DNA of 64,000 nt from Burkholderia diffusa (lineage in GTDB: Bacteria; Pseudomonadota; Gammaproteobacteria; Burkholderiales; Burkholderiaceae), in assembly GCF_001718315.1 (NCBI RefSeq), contig NZ_CP013362.1, positions 2,542,001-2,606,000 of the forward strand, in the 5' to 3' direction. Positions 56,603 to 64,000 of the stretch are shown here, in pieces. The stretch's first letter is position 1. Every line of letters begins with the position of its first letter. Under the pieces are notes generated by a model, which was not told the DNA's origin, made no database searches, and was given only the letters and a program-made list of their open reading frames with translations. The position numbers and the translations under genes were made by a program.

Positions 56603-56687
56603 GCCCAGGTGGTGAAATTGGTAGACGCAGGGGACTCAAAATCCCCCGCCGCAAGGCGTGCCGGTTCGATTCCGGCCCTGGGCACCA
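56603..56687 (+). tRNA. tRNA-Leu (anticodon CAA)
   Basis: The 85-nt gene has acceptor GCCCAGG pairing with CCTGGGC, then the discriminator A and an encoded CCA. The D-arm is TGGTGAAATTGGTAGACGC. The anticodon stem GGGGA/TCCCC has loop CTCAAAA (anticodon CAA, codon UUG). A long variable arm, as in tRNA-Leu, and the T-arm GGTTCGATTCC complete it. Confidence 0.97.
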
Positions 56688-56721
56688 GTATTTCGCAGCG
56701 CGTCATGCGCTGCGTCCCTCG

Positions 56722-56755
56722 AAACCCGCGCAGCTCGCCGCTCCGCGGGTTTTTT
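56722..56755 (+). terminator. Rho-independent terminator of tRNA-Leu
   Basis: AAACCCGCG and CGCGGGTTT form a 9-bp stem with a 13-base loop, continuing into a T-run. It lies 35 bp after the tRNA. Confidence 0.88.
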
Positions 56756-56837
56756 GTTGTTCGCCACACGCGACGCAACGCGGGGCCGCGCGCGGCGGTC
56801 GAAGCATCATGACCGATGCGCGACACGGAGGCCGCTC

Positions 56838-57005
56838 ATGTTCCTGCGCAAGGTGTCGCCCCTGCTCCGCGCCCGCATGCTCGCCGCCATGCTGCTGCTC
56901 GTGCTGGGCGGATGCGACGTGCTGACCGCCCCGCCCGTGCCCGACTGGCCGGGTCCGCATGCGCCTTATCCGTTCCCGGACGACGTCCCGCACCGCACCG
57001 AATGA
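56838..57005 (+). CDS. Small lipoprotein, 55 residues
   Basis: The product MFLRKVSPLLRARMLAAMLLLVLGGC... has a basic start, a hydrophobic stretch and a lipobox (VLGGC, Cys26). A short Pro-rich tail (PPVPDWPGPHAPYPFPDD) with aromatic residues follows. GGAGG lies 7 bp before the ATG. I do not recognise a named family; small Pro-rich lipoproteins of this kind are often annotated as hypothetical in Burkholderia. It lies between tRNA-Leu and a LysR gene. Confidence 0.65.
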   Translation: MFLRKVSPLLRARMLAAMLLLVLGGCDVLTAPPVPDWPGPHAPYPFPDDVPHRTE

Positions 57006-57033
57006 TCGCCACGCGCCGTGCCGCCGCGCACGC

Positions 57034-57936
57034 TCAGGCCGTCAGCTCGCGCACGAAGTCCAGAAACACGCGGACCTTGGCGGCAACCAGATTCGACGCG
57101 TGGTGATAGGCATAAAGCGGAAAGGTCTCGTCCGCCCATTCCGGCAGCAGTTGAACCAGCCGCCCGTCGGCGAGGATGTCCCGCGCATAGAGCGCCAGCA
57201 GCTGCGCGACGCCCTCGCCGCCCAGGCACGCGCCGAGCAGCCCGCCCGTATCGTTGACCATCAGCCGGCCGGTCGCGTCGACCGGCACCACGTCCTTGCC
57301 GCGATGAAATACCCAGTCATACGGCCGGCCAGTCACCGGATCGCGGATCAGCACGCAGCGATGCCCGCTCGCGAGATCCCGCGGATGCCGCGGCTCGCCG
57401 TGACGCGCGATGTAGCCGGGCGACGCGCAGGTGAGCACGCGCGTCTCCAGCAGCAGCCGTGCACGATATGACGACGGCTCCGGAATGCCGAAGCGCACGG
57501 CCACGTCGAATCCGTCGGCCACGAGGTCGCCCATCCGGTCGCGCACGCTGATCTCGACCGACAGGTCGGGGAAACGATCGAGGAACTCGGCCATCCTCGG
57601 CGCCAGCACGTAGTGGCCGAAGGTGCCGTCCACGTTGACCCGCAACCGCCCCCTCACGCGCGCCCGCGAACGACCGGCATCGACCGCCGCCTCCTCGATG
57701 CCGGCCAGCAGCGGTGCCACGGCCTCGTAGAAGCGCCGCCCTTCGTCGGTCAGCGTGATCGCGCGCGCCGTCCGGTTGAAGATCCGGATGCCGACGCGCT
57801 CCTCCAGCCGCGCGACCGCCCGGCTCACCGCCGGCTGCGTAAGGCCCATCGCCTCGCCCGCGCGCGCGAACGTGCCGGCCTCGATCACCGCCGAAAGCAC
57901 GCCGATTCCGCTCAGAAGTCTGCTGTCGAATGCCAT
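57034..57936 (-). CDS. LysR-family regulator, divergent from an SDR gene
   Basis: The 300-residue regulator has an N-terminal LysR helix-turn-helix (SGIGVLSAVIEAGTFARAGEAMGLTQPAVSRAVARLE, in part, about 8-48) and an effector-binding domain with SVEISVRDRMGDLVADGFDVAVRFG (in part, about 125-150), typical of the CrgA/DmlR-like subgroup. It diverges from an SDR oxidoreductase gene, with a perfect palindrome between them, so that gene and its neighbour are the likely targets. Confidence 0.9.
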   Translation of the reverse strand: MAFDSRLLSGIGVLSAVIEAGTFARAGEAMGLTQPAVSRAVARLEERVGIRIFNRTARAITLTDEGRRFYEAVAPLLAGIEEAAVDAGRSRARVRGRLRVNVDGTFGHYVLAPRMAEFLDRFPDLSVEISVRDRMGDLVADGFDVAVRFGIPEPSSYRARLLLETRVLTCASPGYIARHGEPRHPRDLASGHRCVLIRDPVTGRPYDWVFHRGKDVVPVDATGRLMVNDTGGLLGACLGGEGVAQLLALYARDILADGRLVQLLPEWADETFPLYAYHHASNLVAAKVRVFLDFVRELTA

Positions 57937-57957
57937 GAGACATACTTTTAGTCATTC

Positions 57958-57970
57958 ATGATCTGATCAT
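57958..57970. promoter_or_regulatory. Candidate LysR operator upstream of the SDR operon
   Basis: ATGATCTGATCAT is a perfect 6-1-6 palindrome in an AT-rich divergent region, 21 bp before the LysR-gene ATG and about 85 bp before the SDR ATG. The flanks extend as ATTC...ATTCAT. It suits a LysR dimer site. Confidence 0.55.
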
Positions 57971-58053
57971 TATTCATTATTTTTATTGATCGAGGGCGCC
58001 TACATTAGTCCTGTCGCCGGATCCCCCGGCACTTACTCGCCAAGGAGCAGGAC

Positions 58054-58791
58054 ATGAGCACATCGAAACAGGTCGCCCTCGTCACGGGCTCGTCGCGCGG
58101 CATCGGCGCGGAAATCGCGCGTCGTCTGGCCCGGGACGGCTTCAGCGTCGTCGTGAACTACGCGGGCAGCGCAGGCGCGGCCCGCGAAGTGGTCGACACG
58201 ATCACCGCCGACGGCGGCGAGGCCGTCGCGGTACAGGCCGACATCGTCGATCCGGGCGCCGTGGCCGCGCTGTTCGACGCGGCCGAGCACGCATTCGGCC
58301 GCATCGACGTGGTCGTCAACAGTGCGGGCATCATGAAGCTCGCCCCCCTCGCCGAACTCGACGACGCCGTGTTCGACGAAACCGTCGCGATCAACCTGAA
58401 GGGTGCGTTCAACGTCAGTCGCGAGGCCGCGAAGCGCGTGCGCGACGGCGGCCGCATCGTGAACCTGACGTCGAGCGTGATCGGCATGCGCCTGCCGAGC
58501 TACGGCGCATACATCTCGACCAAGGCGGCCGTCGAAGCGATGACGCAGGTGCTCGCCCAGGAAATGCGCGGCCGCCGCATCAACGTGAACGCCGTCGCGC
58601 CAGGGCCGGTCGCGACCGAGCTGTTCCTGCACGGCAAGAGCCCCGAGCTCATCGACCGCATGGCGAAGCTGAACCCGCTCGAGCGGCTCGGCCAGCCCGG
58701 CGACATCGCCAGCGTTGTCGCATTCCTCGCCGGCCCCGACGGCGCGTGGGTCAACGGCCAGATCCTGCGCGCCAACGGCGGCATGTGCTGA
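58054..58791 (+). CDS. SDR-family oxidoreductase (classical)
   Basis: The 245-residue Rossmann enzyme has the cofactor motif TGSSRGIGAEIARRL (10-24), VVNSAGIM as the NAG-type motif (about 88), the catalytic Ser in NLTSSVIG (about 138) and YGAYISTK (YxxxK, about 150-157). It is similar to 3-oxoacyl-ACP reductase and glucose dehydrogenase types; the substrate is unknown. AAGGAGCAG precedes the ATG. A second SDR gene follows 70 bp later. Confidence 0.9.
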   Translation: MSTSKQVALVTGSSRGIGAEIARRLARDGFSVVVNYAGSAGAAREVVDTITADGGEAVAVQADIVDPGAVAALFDAAEHAFGRIDVVVNSAGIMKLAPLAELDDAVFDETVAINLKGAFNVSREAAKRVRDGGRIVNLTSSVIGMRLPSYGAYISTKAAVEAMTQVLAQEMRGRRINVNAVAPGPVATELFLHGKSPELIDRMAKLNPLERLGQPGDIASVVAFLAGPDGAWVNGQILRANGGMC

Positions 58792-58861
58792 TGCACGCCG
58801 TGATACCGCGCAACAGGGCCGCCGATCGCGGCCCGTGCCCCCCGCTTTCCGGAGATCGATC

Positions 58862-59761
58862 ATGAAGGAAGTCATTCTCGTCACGGGCGCATCCAGCGGC
58901 TTCGGCCTGCTGACCGCCCAGGCGCTTTCCCGCGCCGGCCATACGGTCTACGCGTCGATGCGCGAGAGCACCGGCCGCAACGCGCCGTGCGTCGCCGCAA
59001 TCGCCGCCTATGCGCAGGAGCACGGTGTCGACCTGCGCACCGTCGAACTCGACGTCAGCAACGACGCATCGGTCGCCGGCGCGATCGAACGCGTGATCGT
59101 CGACAACGGCCGCCTCGACGTCGTCGTCCACAACGCCGGCCACATGGTGTTCGGGCCTGCCGAAGCGTTCACGCCCGACCAGCTCGCGCAGCTCTACGAC
59201 ATCAACGTCGTGTCGACCCAGCGCGTGAACCGCGCCGCGCTGCCGCACCTGCGTCGCCAGGGCCGCGGCCTGCTCGTGTGGGTGTCGTCCTCGTCGGCGC
59301 GCGGCGGCACGCCGCCGTTTCTCGCCCCCTACTTCGCCGCGAAGGCCGCGATGGATTCGCTCGCGGTGTCCTATGCCGCCGAGCTCGCGCGGTGGGGGAT
59401 CGAGACGTCGATCGTCGTGCCGGGCGCGTTCACCCGCGGCACGAACCACTTCGTCCATGCTGGCAAGCCGGCCGATACCGCCGTGCAAGCTGCCTACGAC
59501 AGCGGACCGTACGCGGGCGTCGCCGATCGGGCGTTGAGCGGCCTCGCCGCGCTGGAGCCTGCGGACGCCGATGCCGGCGCCGTCGCGACGGCGATTGCCG
59601 GGCTCGTCGCCGCGCCGGCCGGCAAGCGCCCGTACCGCGTCTTCGTCGATCCGTCACAGGACGGCGCCGAGGAAGTGTTTCGCATCGGCGATCGCATCCG
59701 CCGCGAGATGTTCAGGAACATCGGCCTCGCCGATCTGCTCGCGCCGCGCGTCAGCACTTGA
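58862..59761 (+). CDS. SDR-family oxidoreductase (long form)
   Basis: The 299-residue SDR has TGASSGFGLLTAQAL (8-22), VVHNAGHM (about 88), VWVSSSSARGG (about 140) and YFAAKAAMDSLAV (YxxxK, about 158). A C-terminal extension of about 60 residues goes beyond the classical length. It is probably in one operon with the SDR gene upstream and under the same LysR regulator. Substrate unknown. The frame upstream of ATG 58862 runs into the previous gene and is not used. Confidence 0.88.
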   Translation: MKEVILVTGASSGFGLLTAQALSRAGHTVYASMRESTGRNAPCVAAIAAYAQEHGVDLRTVELDVSNDASVAGAIERVIVDNGRLDVVVHNAGHMVFGPAEAFTPDQLAQLYDINVVSTQRVNRAALPHLRRQGRGLLVWVSSSSARGGTPPFLAPYFAAKAAMDSLAVSYAAELARWGIETSIVVPGAFTRGTNHFVHAGKPADTAVQAAYDSGPYAGVADRALSGLAALEPADADAGAVATAIAGLVAAPAGKRPYRVFVDPSQDGAEEVFRIGDRIRREMFRNIGLADLLAPRVST

Positions 59762-59801
59762 GCAACGTTGAGCGCCGTTGCGCGCCGTGCCGGCCGGCCC
59801 G

Positions 59802-60692
59802 TCAACCGCGCGCGCAGAACCGCAGAATCGCGTCGGCGACGGTCGACGGCGCCTCGCGCTGCGGAAAATGCCCGATGCCGTCAAGTACGGTGCGCTCGTA
59901 GCGGCCGGTGAAGAATCGCTCGCGCCCGGCGGAAGTTTCGGGCCCATTGCAGGCGTCCGCGGCGCCGTGCAGTACGAGCGTCGGGAGCGACAGCACCGGC
60001 GCCGGCGTCAGTTTCGCTTCGTCTTGCGCGTACGCGGCGCCGCCGTCGACGAATCCCCAGCGATAGCGGTACGAGCGCAGCACCACGTCGATCCAGTCAG
60101 GCCCGTCGAACGACTCGGCCGCCGCATCGAAGTCACGTTCGTCGTACCAGCCGGCCGGCGACCATGTGTCCCACATCAGGCGCGCGAACGCGCGGCGATC
60201 GTCGCGCAGCGCCTGCTCGCCGCGCGGCGTCGCCATATACCAGTGGTACCAGTAGTTGCGCGCCTGCTGCAGCGACAGCGGCTGAGCCGGATCGTTCGTG
60301 CCGTACCCGACCGACAGCATCACCAGGTGCGACGCCGCCCCGTCGCGCAGGCCACACGCGTTCGCCACCGCGCGGGCGCCCCAGTCGTGCCCGACCAGGA
60401 CCGGCCGCTCGATGCCGAGCGCGTCGACGAACTCAAGCAGGTCGCGGCCGAGCGCCGCGAGCCGGCCACTACGCGGGGTCCCCGGATCACGAAAACAAGT
60501 CGGCGCAAAGCCGCGCAATGCCGGCGCCAGCACGCGATAGCCGCGCAGGCTCAGCGTTTGCGCCACGGCTTCCCACCCGGCCGGGCTGTCCGGCCAGCCG
60601 TGCAGCAACACGGCCACGCGCTCGCCTTGCGGATTCCATTCCAGATACGCGACGTCTAGCGACGCGGTCATCGCATGCCGATAAGCAGTCAT
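59802..60692 (-). CDS. Alpha/beta hydrolase with Asp nucleophile (epoxide hydrolase / dehalogenase-like)
   Basis: The 296-residue protein has the oxyanion HGWPDS motif (31-36) and a nucleophile elbow GHDWGA (101-106), where Asp103 replaces the Ser of esterases. This is the pattern of epoxide hydrolases and haloalkane dehalogenases. The catalytic His is in DGIGHFPQREAP near residue 275. The start is ATG 60692 with GGAGGAGG just before it, better than the ATG inside that site. It diverges from a LysR gene across a palindrome. Confidence 0.85.
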   Translation of the reverse strand: MTAYRHAMTASLDVAYLEWNPQGERVAVLLHGWPDSPAGWEAVAQTLSLRGYRVLAPALRGFAPTCFRDPGTPRSGRLAALGRDLLEFVDALGIERPVLVGHDWGARAVANACGLRDGAASHLVMLSVGYGTNDPAQPLSLQQARNYWYHWYMATPRGEQALRDDRRAFARLMWDTWSPAGWYDERDFDAAAESFDGPDWIDVVLRSYRYRWGFVDGGAAYAQDEAKLTPAPVLSLPTLVLHGAADACNGPETSAGRERFFTGRYERTVLDGIGHFPQREAPSTVADAILRFCARG

Positions 60693-60729
60693 CGTGCCCT
60701 CCTCCAAGTTCGGTCCGGAGAACGATGGT

Positions 60730-60741
60730 AGATCCGGATCT
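60730..60741. promoter_or_regulatory. Candidate operator between hydrolase and LysR genes
   Basis: AGATCCGGATCT is a perfect 12-bp palindrome centred in the 70-bp gap between the divergent hydrolase and LysR starts. Being the only dyad there, it may bind the adjacent LysR protein. Confidence 0.45.
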
Positions 60742-60762
60742 CATCACGATTCGCGGAGTATC

Positions 60763-61686
60763 ATGACTCATTGTTCGAATATCACGTTGAATTCATCGAT
60801 GGAACCACCGACCGATCCCGCGTCGACCGCGCTCGACATCACGCTGCTCCGCACCTTCCTCGAGGTGGTCGATCGCCACGGCTTCGCGCCGGCCGCCGAA
60901 CGTCTCGCGCTGACGCCATCTGCGGTCAGCGGCCACATCAAGCGGCTCGAACAAGCGGCCGGCACGCTGCTGCTCGCGCGCACCACGCGCCGCGTCGCGC
61001 TCACGCCGGCCGGCGACACGCTGTATGCGTACGCACGCAACATCGTCGACATGGAGCGCGAAGTCCGCGCCCGGCTGCGCGGCGCGCCGGCGCACGGCCC
61101 GCTGCGCGTCGGCGCGTCGGAGGATTTCGCCGGCACGTGGCTGCCGCAGGTGTTGCGCACGTTCCGCGACAGCCATCCGCGCACGTCGATCGAACTGAAG
61201 GTCGGCATCACCGCGTCGCTGCTGCGGGAGCAAGCGCTGGGCCGGCTCGATGTCGTGTTCGGCAAGCAATGCCGGCTGGTCGACACGCCGGGCGAACCGC
61301 TGTGGGAGGAACCCCTGGTGTGGGCTTTCGCGGCGGATACGGCATTCGACGCCGACGGTGGCGTGCCGCTCGCGCTGTTTCCGGAGCCGTGCGTATATCG
61401 GGAAGCCGCGGTGGCCGCGCTCGCCGCCGCGCTGCGGCCGTTTCGCGTGCTGTTCGAAAGCGGCAGCATGGCCGGCTGCGTGTCGGCGGCGCTCGCCGGC
61501 TTCGCGGTCACGGCGCTCGCGCGCAGCCAGTTGCGCGACGGCCTGCGCGAATGCGGCGTGCAAGACGGCCTGCCGGCGCTGCCGGCCGCGCGCTTCTACG
61601 CATTCGCGTCGAAACCCGGCGGCGCCAGCGCCGCGCTGATCGACGCGGTGCGGGCGACCGGGCGCACGCGGCAGTTCGCCGCCTGA
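60763..61686 (+). CDS. LysR-family regulator, divergent from the hydrolase
   Basis: The 307-residue protein has the LysR helix-turn-helix (LDITLLRTFLEVVDRHGFAPAAERLALTPSAVSGHIKRLE, in part, about 23-65) and an effector-binding domain (LRVGASEDFAGTWLPQVLRTFRD, in part, about 113). ATG 60763 has CGGAG 5 bp upstream and is preferred over 60799, which lacks a site but gives a shorter tail. By position it likely controls the hydrolase. Confidence 0.88.
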   Translation: MTHCSNITLNSSMEPPTDPASTALDITLLRTFLEVVDRHGFAPAAERLALTPSAVSGHIKRLEQAAGTLLLARTTRRVALTPAGDTLYAYARNIVDMEREVRARLRGAPAHGPLRVGASEDFAGTWLPQVLRTFRDSHPRTSIELKVGITASLLREQALGRLDVVFGKQCRLVDTPGEPLWEEPLVWAFAADTAFDADGGVPLALFPEPCVYREAAVAALAAALRPFRVLFESGSMAGCVSAALAGFAVTALARSQLRDGLRECGVQDGLPALPAARFYAFASKPGGASAALIDAVRATGRTRQFAA

Positions 61687-61813
61687 GCGCGCGCGGCACA
61701 ATGGCCGCGCCTAGCGGACGTACCACGCCTGCCGCGTCGCACCTCTGCGGATGGATCGGAGTCACCGGCCGGCGAATGGCGAACGGTCTGAGGGTTGGGA
61801 CACGACGCCGTTT

Positions 61814-62743
61814 TCAGTCGCCGCTGCCGGCCGCGCCGGCGTCGTTCAACGCCTCTGCCATCAATTCGCCGAACCAGTGGACGAACGCGTTGAGCCGCCG
61901 CGACCGGTGCCGACGGTGCGGGTACACGGCCGACACGTCCATCGGCGCGGCGCGGTAGCCGGGCATCACCTCGACGAGCGCGCCGCCGTCGAGCAGATGC
62001 TGGACGTCGAAGCGCGGAATCTGGATCAGGCCCATCCCGGCGATGCAGCTCGCGATATAGGTCTCCGCGTTGTTGACGATCACGCGGCTCGGCAGCGTCA
62101 GCACGTGCCGGTCGCCGTCCATGCAGTATTCCCACGCGAGCTCGCGCCCCGTCGTCGGCGACGCATAGCCGATCGCCCAGTGCCCGTGCGCGAGCGCATC
62201 CGGATGGTCGGGCACGCCGCATTCGCGCAGATAGTCGGGGCTCGCGCAGTTGATCAGCGCGAACTGGCCGAGCGGCCTGACCACGAGGCTGCTGTCCGCG
62301 AGCCGCCCGACCCGGATCGCGCAGTCAACGCCCTCCTGCACGAGATCGATCGAGCGGTCGGTCGAGCCAAGCGACAGCTGGAGCTTCGGGTAGCGGCGAA
62401 ACAGCGACGGCAACGCGGGCGCGATCACGCGGCGCGCGATCCGGCTCGGCACGTCGACGCTCAGGCGCCCGATCACGTCGCGCTCGCGGCGGCGGAACAG
62501 GCGATCGAGGTCGTCGGCCTCCGCAAGCAGCCGCCGGCCGCGCTCGAGCAGCAGCGCGCCGTCGGCCGTCAGCTGCACCTGCCGGGTCGTGCGATGCAGC
62601 AGTCGCGTGCCGAGCGCGGCCTCCAGTTGCTGGACGGCCGCCGACACCGTCGCGCGCGGCACGTCGAGCGCATTCGCAGCCTTGATGAAGCTGCCCATCT
62701 CGGCTACCTGAAGGAAGATTCTGACCTGGTCCAGCTTGTCCAT
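61814..62743 (-). CDS. LysR-family regulator
   Basis: The 309-residue regulator has MDKLDQVRIFLQVAEMGSFIKAANALDVPRATVSAAVQQLE (in part) as helix-turn-helix and the RLSVDVPSRIARRVIAPALPSLF (in part) effector domain of the CrgA/DmlR subgroup. ATG 62743 is chosen because the DNA-binding domain starts there; the frame is open further upstream without similarity. It lies downstream of an SDR gene on the same strand, with 178 bp between them. Confidence 0.9.
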   Translation of the reverse strand: MDKLDQVRIFLQVAEMGSFIKAANALDVPRATVSAAVQQLEAALGTRLLHRTTRQVQLTADGALLLERGRRLLAEADDLDRLFRRRERDVIGRLSVDVPSRIARRVIAPALPSLFRRYPKLQLSLGSTDRSIDLVQEGVDCAIRVGRLADSSLVVRPLGQFALINCASPDYLRECGVPDHPDALAHGHWAIGYASPTTGRELAWEYCMDGDRHVLTLPSRVIVNNAETYIASCIAGMGLIQIPRFDVQHLLDGGALVEVMPGYRAAPMDVSAVYPHRRHRSRRLNAFVHWFGELMAEALNDAGAAGSGD

Positions 62744-62921
62744 CGGTGGGCGGAAAACGCGAGTTCGGACGATCGTCACGGGCGAGCGCAGCACGTCGCG
62801 GCCGGCCCCGGCGACACAAGGAAAACGGGCGCGCGGCCTCGTATCCGCGCGCCCGCCCATTGTCCATGCAAACGCTCCATTGCGGGCGCCGCGCGTGCTC
62901 GACGACCGTCCGGACAGCGTG

Positions 62922-63695
62922 TTACTTGGTCGTATAGCCGCCGTTGATCAGGATCGTCTGGCCGGTGATCCACCAGCCGTCGGTCACGAGATGGCGGATG
63001 AACGGCACGACGTCCTCGATGTCGGTGAGGCCGGTCTTGCTGAACGGCGAGAGCGCTGCCGCCGTCTTGTGGTACGCGACCGCGTCGGCGCCTTCGGCCG
63101 GGTAGAAGAACGGCGTATCCATCGGGCCCGGCCCGACCGCCGTCACCGAGATGCCGCGCGCGCCGTATTCTTTCGACGCCGCGCGCGTGAAGTGCTCGAC
63201 CGGCGCCTTCGATCCCTCGTAGGCCGCGTAGAACGGCGTGAACGCGCCGAGCAGCGACGTCACGAGCGTGACGAGCTTGCCGTGATCCTCGAGGTGCCGC
63301 CCCGCTTCCTTGATGAAGAAGAATGCCGACTTGCTGTTCACCGCGAACATCTCGTCGTATTCGGCTTCTGAGATTTCGGTGAACGGCTTCTTCAACACCT
63401 TGCCGACGGTATTGATCGCGATGTCGATCTTGCCGAAGCGCTGCTTCGCGTCGCCGAACAGCTTCTCGACCGCGGCGGCCGTCGTCAGGTCGACCTGGAA
63501 CGTCGCGGCTTGCGCGCCGGCCGCGCGCACGGCGGCGGCCGTCTCTTCGGCCTGCGCCTGCGACGCCGCGCTGTTGTAGTGAATCGCCACCGCCTTCGCG
63601 CCGTGGCCGGCCAGATCCCGGGCGATCAGCCCGCCGAGATTCTTGGCGCCGCCTGCGATCAGGACGACCTTGTCTGCGAGCGTGTGAGTAGCCAC
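62922..63695 (-). CDS. SDR-family oxidoreductase
   Basis: The 257-residue SDR has an atypical cofactor loop AGGAKNLGGLIARDL (14-28), NTVGKVLKKPF where classical members have NAG (about 94) and YEGSKAPVEHF as the YxxxK site (about 159). The C-terminus ILINGGYTTK is classical. The start is GTG 63695 with AAAAAGGAGT upstream. The substrate is unknown; the LysR gene next to it may be its regulator. Confidence 0.9.
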   Translation of the reverse strand: MATHTLADKVVLIAGGAKNLGGLIARDLAGHGAKAVAIHYNSAASQAQAEETAAAVRAAGAQAATFQVDLTTAAAVEKLFGDAKQRFGKIDIAINTVGKVLKKPFTEISEAEYDEMFAVNSKSAFFFIKEAGRHLEDHGKLVTLVTSLLGAFTPFYAAYEGSKAPVEHFTRAASKEYGARGISVTAVGPGPMDTPFFYPAEGADAVAYHKTAAALSPFSKTGLTDIEDVVPFIRHLVTDGWWITGQTILINGGYTTK

Positions 63696-63893
63696 GGTTG
63701 ACTCCTTTTTACGATGAATGAAGCTAGGAGTGTAGGCACGCGTGGCGCACCGGTCAGCCGTGCATGGCTGGATGGATTATCCAGAAAAGCGATCCAATCG
63801 GGCATCCGGAATGGTCAGCTACCCCACCGACGTGGGCGGCGAAATCTGCTCGACGCGACACATTGCACCGCATCGCCACCGCACGCACGCGCG

Positions 63894-64000
63894 TCAGCGT
63901 GCGTAAAGCGCTGCGTCGATCTTGCCGAGCAACCATTGCATGCCGGCCAGATGCTGCAGGTCGTGGCTGCACAGATAATGGACCAGACCGCGCACGGTCA
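63894..64000 (-). CDS. DinB-family protein, C-terminal end (truncated by window)
   Basis: The minus-strand frame open to the window edge encodes TVRGLVHYLCSHDLQHLAGM followed by QWLLGKIDAALYAR and a stop at 63894. The helix with HDLQHL is the metal-binding His pattern of DinB/YfiT-type four-helix bundles. Only the last 35 residues are visible, so the family call is moderate. Confidence 0.65.
   Translation of the reverse strand, partial: TVRGLVHYLCSHDLQHLAGMQWLLGKIDAALYAR

Noticed and set aside
56603..57005. tRNA-Leu as an integration site for a mobile element
   Set aside because: No integrase and no repeated copy of the tRNA 3' end was seen downstream within the window.
63754..63972. Short minus-strand open frame near the window end
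   Set aside because: It overlaps the DinB-family frame out of phase and has no recognisable feature.

Overview
This 64 kb window is GC-rich chromosomal DNA from a Burkholderia-type betaproteobacterium, most likely the Burkholderia cepacia complex. The evidence is the gene content and order (tamA-tamB, DUF3460-scpA, pepA-holC-DUF2486, a zapB-like gene with zapA, 6S RNA and an EVE gene, and a cysB-cysI-DUF934-cysHDN-cobA-cbiX block), the strongly GC-biased third codon positions, and TGCTAGAAT/TAAAAT-type -10 elements. It reads mainly as core chromosome. I see no insertion sequence, prophage, CRISPR array or rRNA; there is one tRNA.

Layout. 1-2.8 kb: end of a chaperone-usher fimbrial cluster. 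2.9-14.4 kb: argH, a HAD phosphatase, a decarboxylase coupled to a LprI-like protein, dcd, a SodC-like lipoprotein that has lost most metal ligands, the Fe-S carrier apbC/mrp, an OmpA lipoprotein and metG. 14.5-20.4 kb: tamA-tamB. 20.6-25 kb: DUF3460, scpA, panC, panD, a ParA ATPase, DoxX and a tiny secreted peptide. 25-35.3 kb: a cobalamin region with cobQ on the minus strand, cobU-cbiB-cobD-btuF on the plus strand, and cobC-cobS-cobT-btuD-btuC on the minus strand behind a promoter and cobalamin riboswitch. 35.4-37.9 kb: zapB-like, zapA, 6S RNA, EVE and SIMPL genes. 38-47.4 kb: lgt, a LysR gene divergent from ilvD, cytochrome c, DUF2486, holC, pepA, lptF and lptG. 47.4-55.3 kb: siroheme synthesis and assimilatory sulfate reduction with the cysB regulator. 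55.3-64 kb: an amino-acid-type binding protein, tRNA-Leu(CAA), a small lipoprotein, and an accessory-looking set of three LysR regulators, three SDR oxidoreductases and an alpha/beta hydrolase, ending in a partial DinB-family gene.

How the genes work together. The cobalamin block codes for uptake (BtuF, BtuC, BtuD) and for the late steps: amidation, aminopropanol arm, nucleotide loop and final phosphatase. It has no early corrin-ring genes. The riboswitch is directly followed by what looks like an internally deleted btuB receptor gene. The cys block codes for ATP sulfurylase (CysDN), an APS-reductase-type CysH with two Cys pairs, siroheme sulfite reductase (CysI), its DUF934 partner, and two siroheme enzymes (CobA, CbiX).

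The main points for a second look are the riboswitch with the eroded btuB, the metal-ligand-depleted SodC-like lipoprotein, the tandem LprI protein translationally coupled to the decarboxylase, and several clean palindromes between divergent or LysR-controlled genes.
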